Shown here: positions 53,498 through 60,931 of the stretch, in pieces
How positions within the stretch are numbered: the first letter of the stretch is position 1
Layout: the number at the start of each line of letters is the position of its first letter
NCBI GenBank assembly: GCA_026387455.1
Contig: JAPLLR010000030.1
Span: forward strand, 1 to 60,931
From: Candidatus Omnitrophota bacterium
GTDB taxonomy: Bacteria; Omnitrophota; Gorgyraeia; Gygaellales; Profunditerraquicolaceae
Direction of reading: 5' to 3'
DNA: 60,931 nt
The notes under the pieces: model-generated
What the model was told of the DNA's origin: nothing
Database searches by the model: none
Seen by the model: the letters and a program-made list of their open reading frames with translations, nothing else
Translations under genes and position numbers: made by a program

Positions 53498-54834
53498 GGC
53501 CTGACCTCATCACTTTAAAGCACGAAGCTAGCCAGATGTTTGTGTATTTCTCCGACCTGATGGATAAACCGGTCTATGATAAAAACGACAGGCTATCCGG
53601 AAAGATCTACGACATCATAGTCAAACCCACCGAAGTCTATCCCCAATCTGTTGCGTTAATCATCCGCAAGGGTTTCATCAACAAAGTTTACGCGGTCGTG
53701 CCCTGGGGCCAGATCGAAGAACTGGATAAGGATGAGGCCCACCTAGCTATAAGACACTCCCTGCTCAACTTTGAACCAAGGCACGACAATAAAGACGAAT
53801 TTTCCCTGCGTAGAGACATACTCGACCAGCAAGTAGTAGATACTTATAATCATAAAGTCGTGCGTATAAATGATATCCATCTGCTTTTTGTGGAACATGC
53901 AATGATGGCTGCCCACGTGGATATCAGCCTGCGCGGCCTCATCAGGCGCCTGGGTTTCGAAAAAGTCGTGGACGGACTTGTAAACACATTTAACTCAAAT
54001 GCCGACTATATAAAAAATGAGCATCTGATCTCCTGGAAATACATCCATCCGCTGACCATCAACCCGGCAAGCATGACCATTAAGGTGGCGGTTCCCTATA
54101 AACAATTTAACGCCATACCCGCCGCGGACCTGGGAGACATATTTCTGGATCTTGACATCAAACAAAAGGTGGCGCTTTTCAAATCCCTGGACTTAAAGAC
54201 CCGCACTCGCGTTTTCATGAACGTTGATTTCAAAACCCAGCGCTCGCTCCTTAATGAATTAAAAGATAACGAGATCTCCGAAATCCTCTACAATATACCC
54301 ACTGACGAAGCTACCGACTTCTTAGAACGCCTGCCTAAACGCGAAATCACCCAGCTGCTTAGCTTTATCGAATCCAAACACTCCAAAAAACTCTCCCAAC
54401 TGCTGGGGTTCTCCAGTGACTCCGCAGGCGGCTTAATGACCACGGAATATATGGCCTTTGCCAAAAACGCGATTGTAGAGTCTGTATTAAAACAGATAAA
54501 AGAGAAGGAGTTTAAAGTCGAACCTGCGCAGTTCGTCTATATCATAGATGAGGCTAATCATCTGGTAGGAGCGACAAATTTCCGACGGCTGATGCTGGCT
54601 GACCCCCAGGCTTCAATCGAAAGCGTGACATTCCCTAAGACATATTTCGTGCACATCTCCTCCAGCGTCAAAGAAGTGGCTTACTTAATGGAAAAATATA
54701 AATATTACGCGATCCCCGTGGTCGATGAACACAATGTCCTGCAGGGGATCATCACCGTAGATGACATCTTAAGCCAGCTTATCGCCATTGCCTGGCGCAG
54801 GCTCAAAAGAATAAAGGTCCAGCCCAAACAATGA
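53482..54834 (+). CDS. Soluble MgtE-N / CBS protein with PRC-barrel-like N-terminus
   Basis: This 450-aa protein begins with two PRC-barrel-like segments (LSGKIYDIIVKPTE and HKVVRINDIHLL; about 15-130), then an MgtE_N superhelix (about 210-315, with repeated TDEATDFLERLP-type motifs) and a CBS pair (about 320-440, ending VDDILSQL). The MgtE transmembrane channel domain is absent. In MgtE these cytoplasmic domains sense Mg2+ and gate transport. The next gene is an NRAMP-related transporter with a four-base overlap, so this protein is probably its cytoplasmic regulator. The start at ATG 53482, inside apbE, is likely but not certain. Confidence 0.82.
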   Translation: MPNQLRPDLITLKHEASQMFVYFSDLMDKPVYDKNDRLSGKIYDIIVKPTEVYPQSVALIIRKGFINKVYAVVPWGQIEELDKDEAHLAIRHSLLNFEPRHDNKDEFSLRRDILDQQVVDTYNHKVVRINDIHLLFVEHAMMAAHVDISLRGLIRRLGFEKVVDGLVNTFNSNADYIKNEHLISWKYIHPLTINPASMTIKVAVPYKQFNAIPAADLGDIFLDLDIKQKVALFKSLDLKTRTRVFMNVDFKTQRSLLNELKDNEISEILYNIPTDEATDFLERLPKREITQLLSFIESKHSKKLSQLLGFSSDSAGGLMTTEYMAFAKNAIVESVLKQIKEKEFKVEPAQFVYIIDEANHLVGATNFRRLMLADPQASIESVTFPKTYFVHISSSVKEVAYLMEKYKYYAIPVVDEHNVLQGIITVDDILSQLIAIAWRRLKRIKVQPKQ

Positions 54835-56072
54835 AACACAAGCTAAATAGATTCTGGCTAAAATTCGTCCTTTTCCTCTCGGTAATGGGGCCGGGGATCA
54901 TCACCGCTAATGTCGATAACGACGCCGGCGGCATTACCACCTATTCCGTGGCCGGAGCGCATTTCGGATATTCTCTGATCTGGTCATTCATCCCCATAAT
55001 AATCGCGCTGGTCATCATCCAGGAAATGTGCAGCCGCATGGCCATCGTCACCGGCAAAGGCCTGGCTGACCTCATCCGCGAGGAGTTCGGCGTCAAAGTG
55101 ACTTTTTACGCCATGACCATCCTGGTACTTTCAAACCTTTTTAACACTATCTCCGAATTCGCCGGCATCGCGGCAAGCGCTGAATTATTCGGCATCAGCA
55201 AATATATCCTTGTTCCGGTATGCGCCTTGTTTGTCTGGTGGATCATCGTCAAAGGGACATACAAATCAGTGGAAAAGATATTTCTAATTGCCTGCGTATT
55301 TTATATTTCCTATATTTTCTCCGGATTCCTCTCCAAACCGGATTGGAAAGAAGTAGCACTTAGCTCAATACACCCCCAATTTAATTTTGACAAAGCCTAC
55401 ATACTAATGCTCATCGGAGTAGTCGGTACAACCATAGCTCCCTGGATGCAGTTTTACCAACAATCATCAGTGGTAGAAAAGGGTATCAAGATAGAAAATT
55501 ATAAATACAGCAAATGGGACACTGTGGTAGGCGCTTTTGTAGTAAATATCATAGCTATCTTTATCGTAATAGTCTGCGCTAACACACTTTTTAAGCACGG
55601 TATCCGGGTAGAGACCGCAAAAGACGCGGCCCTTGCCCTTAAGCCGCTGGTAGGAGACTATTGCTTTTACCTTTTTGCCTTCGGCTTGCTGAATGCCTCT
55701 ATATTTGCTGCCTGCATATTGCCGCTTTCCACTGCTTACTCAGTGTGCGAAGGTATGGGGTGGGAGGTAGGAGTGAATCGGCGTTTCCGGGAGGCCCCGC
55801 AATTCTACAGCCTTTATACGGCAATCATCATTATCGGTGCGGCAGTAATATTAATGCCAAACGTTAAACTGGTCCCTATTATGCTGCTTTCACAGGCAAC
55901 CAACGGTATGCTCCTGCCGTTCGTGCTGGTCTTCATGCTTCTTTTGGTAAACAACAAGCGCCTGATGGGCACTTACACTAACTCAAAACTGTACAACATT
56001 ATTTCCATAATTGTAATCTTAGCTATGATCACCCTCTCAATAATCCTGCTTTTCTCAACATTTGTACACTAA
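54831..56072 (+). CDS. NRAMP-related transporter with non-canonical metal-site motifs
   Basis: This 413-aa protein has about 11 transmembrane helices and the NRAMP (SLC11) opening GPGIITANVDNDAGG. Canonical NRAMPs have DPGN in helix 1 and MPH in helix 6. Here helix 1 reads DNDAGG (about residue 29) and helix 6 reads APWMQ (about residue 203), so the metal-selecting Met is replaced by Ala. These changes resemble NRAMP-related magnesium transporters (NRMT) more than Mn/Fe transporters. Coupling to an MgtE-N/CBS protein upstream supports Mg2+ as substrate. panB starts directly after the stop. Confidence 0.83.
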   Translation: MKHKLNRFWLKFVLFLSVMGPGIITANVDNDAGGITTYSVAGAHFGYSLIWSFIPIIIALVIIQEMCSRMAIVTGKGLADLIREEFGVKVTFYAMTILVLSNLFNTISEFAGIAASAELFGISKYILVPVCALFVWWIIVKGTYKSVEKIFLIACVFYISYIFSGFLSKPDWKEVALSSIHPQFNFDKAYILMLIGVVGTTIAPWMQFYQQSSVVEKGIKIENYKYSKWDTVVGAFVVNIIAIFIVIVCANTLFKHGIRVETAKDAALALKPLVGDYCFYLFAFGLLNASIFAACILPLSTAYSVCEGMGWEVGVNRRFREAPQFYSLYTAIIIIGAAVILMPNVKLVPIMLLSQATNGMLLPFVLVFMLLLVNNKRLMGTYTNSKLYNIISIIVILAMITLSIILLFSTFVH

Positions 56073-56906
56073 ATGGAAAATAAAATCACGGTTAACGAAA
56101 TCCTCTCCCTTAAGGGTAAGCGCAAACTGACCATGCTTACTGCCTATGATTATCCGCTGGCGTCATTAGTGGATAAAGCGGGAATTGACATGATCCTCGT
56201 AGGCGACTCGCTGGCTAATGTAGTTTTAGGCCTCGACTCTACCACCAAAGTCGGGATGACTGAAATGCTGCACCACGCTAAAGCTGTAAGCCGGGCGGTG
56301 AGTCATGCTTTAGTGATCGGGGACATGCCTTATGAGTCTTATCAAATCAACCCAGATAATTCAGTCAAAAACGCAAAGCGTTTTATCGAAGAAGCAAAGT
56401 GCGATTGTGTAAAGCTGGAGTGGTTCGATAAATGCCCGCAGGTGACCCGGGAAATCATCAAAGCCGGCATCCCGGTGATGGGCCATATCGGCCTGACCCC
56501 GCAAACCGCGGATCAGCTAGGAGGATTCAAAGTCCAGGGCAAAGACGCCGAAACTGCGAAGCGCCTAATCGATCAGGCGCAAGAACTAGAGAAACTAGGC
56601 TGCTTTGCTGTAGTGCTTGAGTGCGTGCCGGATAAGATCGCCAAAATCATTACCGAGAAACTAAAGATCCCGACTATCGGCATTGGCGCAGGCGTACATT
56701 GCGACGGGCAAGTGCTGGTCATCCATGACATGCTAGGGCTATTCTCCCGCTACACGCCGAAGTTCGTAAAAAAATATCTCGACCTTTCCCCCTTGATCAG
56801 CAAAGCGATCGAAGATTACAAATCCGAAGTCATCGCCGAAAAATTTCCCGGGCCGGAACACTCCTTTAGCATAAAAGAAGAAGAACTAAAAAAGATCAAG
56901 CCATGA
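56073..56906 (+). CDS. panB: 3-methyl-2-oxobutanoate hydroxymethyltransferase
   Basis: This 277-aa enzyme makes ketopantoate from alpha-ketoisovalerate and methylene-THF, the first step of pantothenate synthesis. Family blocks are LTAYDYPLASLVDKAGIDMILVGDSL, GDMPYESYQ, VKLEW, GHIGLTPQ, GIGAGVHCDGQVLVIHDMLG and PKFVKKY. It begins on the base after the transporter stop and overlaps the next gene by four bases. Confidence 0.97.
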   Translation: MENKITVNEILSLKGKRKLTMLTAYDYPLASLVDKAGIDMILVGDSLANVVLGLDSTTKVGMTEMLHHAKAVSRAVSHALVIGDMPYESYQINPDNSVKNAKRFIEEAKCDCVKLEWFDKCPQVTREIIKAGIPVMGHIGLTPQTADQLGGFKVQGKDAETAKRLIDQAQELEKLGCFAVVLECVPDKIAKIITEKLKIPTIGIGAGVHCDGQVLVIHDMLGLFSRYTPKFVKKYLDLSPLISKAIEDYKSEVIAEKFPGPEHSFSIKEEELKKIKP

Positions 56907-57619
56907 GTAATAAAGCTTTGAAGAATATATCTATTGCAATAGTGCTTCTTGTTGCATTGGCCTTCATAATTAAATTCGGCGGGCCGCAGATTCTACGCCA
57001 ATACATTTCCGTAGGCATCGGAGACTGCAAAAAGATCCCCATCCTTTGCGTGGTTCCAAATGACGAAATACTCAAACCCGAAATAGATAAAATTTCAACC
57101 AAAGATTTCGTTAACTATATATTCCCCAAGATGAGCGTCTCTGCGCCCAAAGGCTTCTCAGTGGTGCAGGAAATGATCAAGAAATACTATTACAAGAAAA
57201 ACCTTAAACAAAGCGCGGATTCCATCATCTACGTCCTGCACGAAGAAAAAGGATATTTCATCGAACTTTTCTCTGACGCTAAGAAACTTGGGGTAAAGGA
57301 CAATTTCGAGTTTTTACGGCGCACTTTTAACGCCCGGCCAGATGAGATCAAAAACTTAAGTGACGCTTTCTTTGTGATCATGAAGAGCATCTTCATCCCT
57401 GATATCGGAAACCAGAAAAACGCGGTGATGACCCAATTCCGGCTGGGGGATAAATACGGCTACATCACCTATAACCTAGCTAAAGACGTAAATTACTTCA
57501 GCTGCGACATGACCACTGACACAGACGCCTATTTTAAGATTTATATTAAAGACAAAGGGGCAAAACTTACCCTTAATGACCTCTTTGCCATCATTACCAC
57601 TCTCGCTAAAATCAACTAA
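56903..57619 (+). CDS. Hypothetical single-pass membrane protein
   Basis: This 238-aa protein has one N-terminal hydrophobic helix (about residues 8-28) and a soluble, probably periplasmic domain with a Cys pair (GDCKKIPILCVVP, about 41-53). The remainder is mixed alpha/beta, with readable segments FVVIMKSIFIPDIGNQK and GDKYGYITYNL. I do not recognise a family. It overlaps panB by four bases and ends in a hairpin that includes its own stop codon. Confidence 0.65.
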   Translation: MSNKALKNISIAIVLLVALAFIIKFGGPQILRQYISVGIGDCKKIPILCVVPNDEILKPEIDKISTKDFVNYIFPKMSVSAPKGFSVVQEMIKKYYYKKNLKQSADSIIYVLHEEKGYFIELFSDAKKLGVKDNFEFLRRTFNARPDEIKNLSDAFFVIMKSIFIPDIGNQKNAVMTQFRLGDKYGYITYNLAKDVNYFSCDMTTDTDAYFKIYIKDKGAKLTLNDLFAIITTLAKIN

Positions 57620-57658
57620 CCATTTTTCCATTTCATAGGTGGAAAAAGGGTTGATTTT
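57608..57658 (+). terminator. Terminator-like hairpin spanning the stop codon
   Basis: AAAATCAAC (57608-57616, last codons of the preceding gene) pairs with GTTGATTTT (57650-57658). Inside, TTTTTCCA (57623-57630) pairs with TGGAAAAA (57640-57647). The long A/T-rich stem ends in TTTTTA. It precedes the glycyl-tRNA synthetase promoter. Confidence 0.65.
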
Positions 57659-57670
57659 TATCGGTATTTG

Positions 57671-57679
57671 TGTTAGAAA
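57671..57679 (+). promoter_or_regulatory. Extended -10 promoter of the glycyl-tRNA synthetase gene
   Basis: TGT-TAGAAA with the hexamer at 57674-57679 ends nine bases before the ATG at 57689, so the leader would be only two or three bases. There is no Shine-Dalgarno. It resembles the tilS and HD-GYP promoters. Confidence 0.45.
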
Positions 57680-57688
57680 TATCACTCT

Positions 57689-58996
57689 ATGCCTCAAGAA
57701 CAGTTAATGGATAAGGTAGTTTCGCTGTGCAAGCGGCGCGGTTTCATATTCCAGTCCTCGGATATCTACGGCGGGCTTTCCAATACCTGGGATTACGGCC
57801 CTTACGGCGTTGAGCTTAAAAACAACGTCAAGCGCGCCTGGTGGAAGACCAATGTCTACGAGCGTAACGATATCTTCGGAATGGACGCGGCTATCCTCAT
57901 GCACCCTAAAGTCTGGGAAGCCTCCGGCCACGTCAAAAACTTCTTTGACTTAAAAAGCGACTGCAAAGGCTGCAAGAAACGTTTTAAAGCCGAAGATATA
58001 AAAGAAGCCACTAAGTGTCCTGAATGCGGCGGACAACTTACTGAGGCAAGGCCGTTCAACCTGATGTTTAAGACACATCAGGGCCCGGTTGAAGAAACCG
58101 GCAACGAGATCTATATGCGCCCGGAAACAGCCCAAGGCATGTTCGTCAATTTCTCCAATATCCTTGACGCCAGACATCCAAAATTACCTTTTGGCATGGC
58201 TCAGATCGGCAAAGCCTTCCGCAACGAAATCACTCCCGGAAACCTCACTTTCCGCACCCGCGAGTTTGAGCAGATGGAAATCGAATATTTCGTCAAACCA
58301 TCTGAAGCAGATGAAAAGTTGCAAGAGTGGATAGACACGCGCTGGAGCTGGTATCTTGACCTCGGGCTTCGGCCGGAGAACTTACGCAAGCGCGCCCACG
58401 CGCAAGATGAACTGGCCCACTACGCCAAAGCCTGCACCGATATCGAATATAGTTTTCCTTTCGGCTGGTCGGAACTGGAAGGCATTGCCAACCGTACGGA
58501 TTTTGACTTAAAGCAACACACCCAACATAGCGGTAAGGACCTACAGTATTTTGATGATGCCACCAAGGAGCGCTTTTTCCCCTATATTATCGAGCCTTCT
58601 GGAGGAGTAGATAGAAGCGTCTTAGCGTTTTTAGTTGACGCCTACAACGAAGAGAAGGTTAAAGATGACACCCGCGTAGTTTTAAAATTCCACAAAGATT
58701 TGGCACCTACTAAAGTGGCAGTGCTGCCTCTTTTAAGAAACCGGCCGGAAATAGTGGAGGTGGCCAAATCGCTTGCGGCGGACCTGAAAAAATCCATCAT
58801 CACTGTCTATGACGACACCGGCTCTATCGGAAAGCTTTACCGCAGGCAGGATGAAGTGGGGACACTTTACTGTATCACCGTAGACGTGCAGTCGCTGGAA
58901 GATAAACAGGTGACTGTGCGCGATCGCGATTCAATGTTGCAAGAGAGAATCTCTCTTGATAGAATAAAAGAATATCTAATTACTAAACTAAGTTAA
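57689..58996 (+). CDS. glyQS: Glycyl-tRNA synthetase (single-chain, homodimeric type)
   Basis: This 435-aa class II synthetase is of the alpha2 type used by archaea, eukaryotes and some bacteria, not the alpha/beta type. SSDIYGGLSNTWDYGPYGVELKNN opens the protein. A zinc-type pair CKGC/CPEC (about 92-115) is present, as are RPETAQGMFVNF, GKAFRNEITPGNLTFRTREFEQME (motif 2) and IEPSGGVDRSVLAFL (motif 3). The C-terminal anticodon domain starts near 340. It seems to be transcribed alone from a nearly leaderless promoter. Confidence 0.97.
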   Translation: MPQEQLMDKVVSLCKRRGFIFQSSDIYGGLSNTWDYGPYGVELKNNVKRAWWKTNVYERNDIFGMDAAILMHPKVWEASGHVKNFFDLKSDCKGCKKRFKAEDIKEATKCPECGGQLTEARPFNLMFKTHQGPVEETGNEIYMRPETAQGMFVNFSNILDARHPKLPFGMAQIGKAFRNEITPGNLTFRTREFEQMEIEYFVKPSEADEKLQEWIDTRWSWYLDLGLRPENLRKRAHAQDELAHYAKACTDIEYSFPFGWSELEGIANRTDFDLKQHTQHSGKDLQYFDDATKERFFPYIIEPSGGVDRSVLAFLVDAYNEEKVKDDTRVVLKFHKDLAPTKVAVLPLLRNRPEIVEVAKSLAADLKKSIITVYDDTGSIGKLYRRQDEVGTLYCITVDVQSLEDKQVTVRDRDSMLQERISLDRIKEYLITKLS

Positions 58997-59039
58997 ACTC
59001 CGAATAACGGATTTAACAAAGAAGGAGGATGTAAAAGAA

Positions 59040-60931
59040 ATGGCAAAGATTTACGTTTATAGTTTCGGCGGCGGCAAGGCAGACGGCAATGAAAGCATGA
59101 AGAATCTTCTGGGTGGCAAAGGCGCAAACCTGGCGGAAATGGCCGGCAACAAGAACCTCAAGCTTCCGGTTCCCCCGGGTTTCACTCTCACCACTGACGT
59201 CTGTACATACTACTACCAGAATAAGAAAAAATATCCCGCTAGCCTTAAAAAAGAATTAGAGCTGGCGCTTAAAAAGATAGAGAAGTTGATGGACAAAAAT
59301 TTCGGCGACACCACCAATCCGCTTCTGGTTTCCGTGCGTTCCGGTGCCCGTAAATCCATGCCCGGGATGATGGAGACGGTATTAAACGTGGGGCTCACCG
59401 AAAAGACTATCCCCGGCCTGATAAAAGCCAGCGGCAACGAGCGTTTTGTCTATGACGCCTACCGCCGCCTGATCATGATGTATTCAGACGTTGTAATGGA
59501 AAAGGCCGCCGGAATCGAGCCCAAGGACGATATGGGTATCCGCAAGCAGCTGGAAAGGATTATGGATGGAGTCAAGAAAGAAAGAGGGGTCAAGGGAGAC
59601 ACTGACCTTAGCGCCAAAGACCTAAAAGACCTTTGCGCAAAATTCAAAATCAAAATCAAGGATGTTTTGGGCAAGGAATTCCCTGATGAGCCCATGCAGC
59701 AGCTCTGGGGCGGCATCGGTGCAGTATTCTCATCATGGAACGGCAAGCGAGCTATCAGCTACCGCAGAATTGAAAGCATCCCGGATGCCTGGGGAACCGC
59801 AGTCAACGTCCAGACCATGGTCTTCGGTAATATGGGCAATGATTCGGCAACCGGCGTAGCCTTTACCCGCAACCCCGGAAACGGCGAAAACGAGTTCTAC
59901 GGCGAGTACCTGATCAACGCGCAGGGCGAAGACGTAGTTGCCGGTATCCGCACTCCAGCGCCCATCAATGAGTATTCCACATCAACGCACAATAAAGAGA
60001 TGCTCACCCTGGAAAAGGGCATGCCCAAGATCTATAAAGAGCTTTATGCTATCCAGGACCGCCTTGAGAAACATTACCGCGACATGCAGGATATCGAGTT
60101 TACAATCGAAAAAAACAGGCTCTTCATGTTGCAGTGCCGCGTGGGAAAACGTAATGGCCCGGCAGCAGTGCGCATGGCCATGGATATGTTAAAAGATAAG
60201 TTCATCAAACCGGAAGAGGCAGTGATGCGGGTAACTCCCGCTCAGCTAGATGAGCTTTTGCATCCTATTATTGACCCCAAGGTAGAGCTGACGCATAAGC
60301 CATTAGTCAAAGGTCTGCCTGCCGGCCCGGGTGGCGCGACAGGGCAGATCGTTTTCTCTGCACACGAAGCGGTTAACTGGGCGAAAGAATCCAAGAAAGT
60401 CATCCTTGTGCGTGAAGAGACTAACCCCGAAGATGTCGAAGGTATGCGCGCGGCACAGGCGATTCTCTCCGCACGCGTCGGCATGTCCTCGCATGCGGCA
60501 TTAGTTGACCGCGGTTGGGGCAACTGCTGCGTTGTCGGCTGCGGAGCAATGCAAGTGGATTACGGCAAAAAAGAACTCCACGTTGACGGCAAGGTACTTC
60601 GCGAAGGCGACTGGCTGACCCTAAACGGCACCAAGGGCAATGTTTACGAAGGTCAGCTTCCCATGATGGACGCTACCGAAGAAGACACCCTGCTTAACGA
60701 ATTCCTGAAGGTCTGCGGTAAAATAAAGAAACTGGGCATCCGCACCAATGCTGACACGCCGGAAGATGCTGCCAAAGCGCGATTCTTTGGAGCAGAAGGC
60801 ATTGGATTATTCAGGACCGAACATATGTTCTATGGCTTAGGCGCTGATGAGCCGTTATTCTTACTGCGTAAAATGATCGTCTCTAAAACAGTTGAAGAGA
60901 GAAAGAAGGCCCTTGAGGAGCTTTTCCCGTA
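59040..60931 (+). CDS. ppdK: Pyruvate, phosphate dikinase (partial, runs off the window)
   Basis: The first 630 codons of PPDK are present. The enzyme interconverts pyruvate, ATP and phosphate with PEP, AMP and pyrophosphate. The ATP-grasp domain includes LGGKGANLAEM, SVRSGARKSMPGMMETVLN and FTRNPGNGENEFYGEYLINAQGEDVVAGIRTP. The swivelling phosphohistidine domain has the catalytic His485 in GMSSHAALVDRGWG, a variant of GGMTSHAAVVARGMG. The PEP-binding barrel begins with IRTNADTP and EGIGLFRTEHMFY. About 250 C-terminal residues lie outside. The start ATG 59040 follows GAAGGAGGA (59021-59029). Confidence 0.96.
   Translation, partial: MAKIYVYSFGGGKADGNESMKNLLGGKGANLAEMAGNKNLKLPVPPGFTLTTDVCTYYYQNKKKYPASLKKELELALKKIEKLMDKNFGDTTNPLLVSVRSGARKSMPGMMETVLNVGLTEKTIPGLIKASGNERFVYDAYRRLIMMYSDVVMEKAAGIEPKDDMGIRKQLERIMDGVKKERGVKGDTDLSAKDLKDLCAKFKIKIKDVLGKEFPDEPMQQLWGGIGAVFSSWNGKRAISYRRIESIPDAWGTAVNVQTMVFGNMGNDSATGVAFTRNPGNGENEFYGEYLINAQGEDVVAGIRTPAPINEYSTSTHNKEMLTLEKGMPKIYKELYAIQDRLEKHYRDMQDIEFTIEKNRLFMLQCRVGKRNGPAAVRMAMDMLKDKFIKPEEAVMRVTPAQLDELLHPIIDPKVELTHKPLVKGLPAGPGGATGQIVFSAHEAVNWAKESKKVILVREETNPEDVEGMRAAQAILSARVGMSSHAALVDRGWGNCCVVGCGAMQVDYGKKELHVDGKVLREGDWLTLNGTKGNVYEGQLPMMDATEEDTLLNEFLKVCGKIKKLGIRTNADTPEDAAKARFFGAEGIGLFRTEHMFYGLGADEPLFLLRKMIVSKTVEERKKALEELFP

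Overview
The window reads as chromosomal DNA from an uncultured Gram-negative-type bacterium, most likely Omnitrophota (Candidatus Omnitrophica) or a close PVC-neighbourhood lineage. This is an inference from gene content: an exosortase-associated TIGR04073-type protein, an archaeal-looking thymidylate synthase, a single-chain GlyRS, a CBS-less GuaB3-type IMP dehydrogenase, a Ycf46/Ycf35/DUF2997 cassette and PPDK. No rRNA or marker search could be run. All 55 supported protein genes and all five intact tRNAs lie on the + strand. Genes are tightly packed, often with 4-bp ATGA overlaps. I see no prophage, CRISPR array, insertion sequence or plasmid function.

Layout. 1-1850: tRNA-Met(CAT), a palindromic repeat, a flavodoxin/ferredoxin protein and a TIGR04073-type exported protein. 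1876-9698: tilS, ftsH, folP, cdaA, a 45-aa CdaR-like remnant, pdxJ, acpS, nnrD and a DUF4349 membrane protein. 9704-12652: tRNA-Thr, tRNA-Tyr, tRNA-Gly, a tRNA fragment, many palindromic repeats, archaeal-type thymidylate synthase, gpsA and tRNA-Pro. 12652-20010: PilZ protein, then an aspartate-family amino-acid operon (hom, thrC, a coaB, a phosphoglycerate-mutase-like putative homoserine kinase, lysC, cimA). 20025-25152: a zf-TFIIB/HtpX-like protease and the Ycf46 - zinc ribbon - Ycf35 - DUF2997 cassette of unknown function. 25152-32774: valS, nadC, uvrB, coaX, a GH17-like secreted protein and an exported hypothetical. 32782-35055: CIRCE-controlled groES-groEL and a structured RNA candidate. 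35085-45730: GAF/HD-GYP protein, guaB, guaA, dnaE, HU, hisS, aspS. 45727-50647: LysM lipoprotein, phoH, PgpH-like HD protein, ybeY, recO, panE. 50647-57619: an inverted-repeat element, polX, apbE, a soluble MgtE-N/CBS protein with an NRAMP-related transporter, panB and a hypothetical. 57689-60931: glycyl-tRNA synthetase and the start of ppdK, cut by the window edge.

How the genes work together. CoA synthesis is scattered through the window (panB, panE, coaX, coaB, with acpS using CoA). Cyclic-di-AMP turnover is represented by cdaA and a shortened PgpH-like phosphodiesterase, and cyclic-di-GMP by PilZ and HD-GYP proteins. Translation is represented by five tRNAs, four aminoacyl-tRNA synthetases, tilS and ybeY. 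The most novel material is the Ycf46 cassette, the family of palindromic elements starting at tRNA 3' ends, the MgtE-N/CBS plus NRAMP pair with non-canonical metal-site motifs, the minimal CdaR-like ORF, and a multi-hairpin RNA between groEL and an HD-GYP gene.
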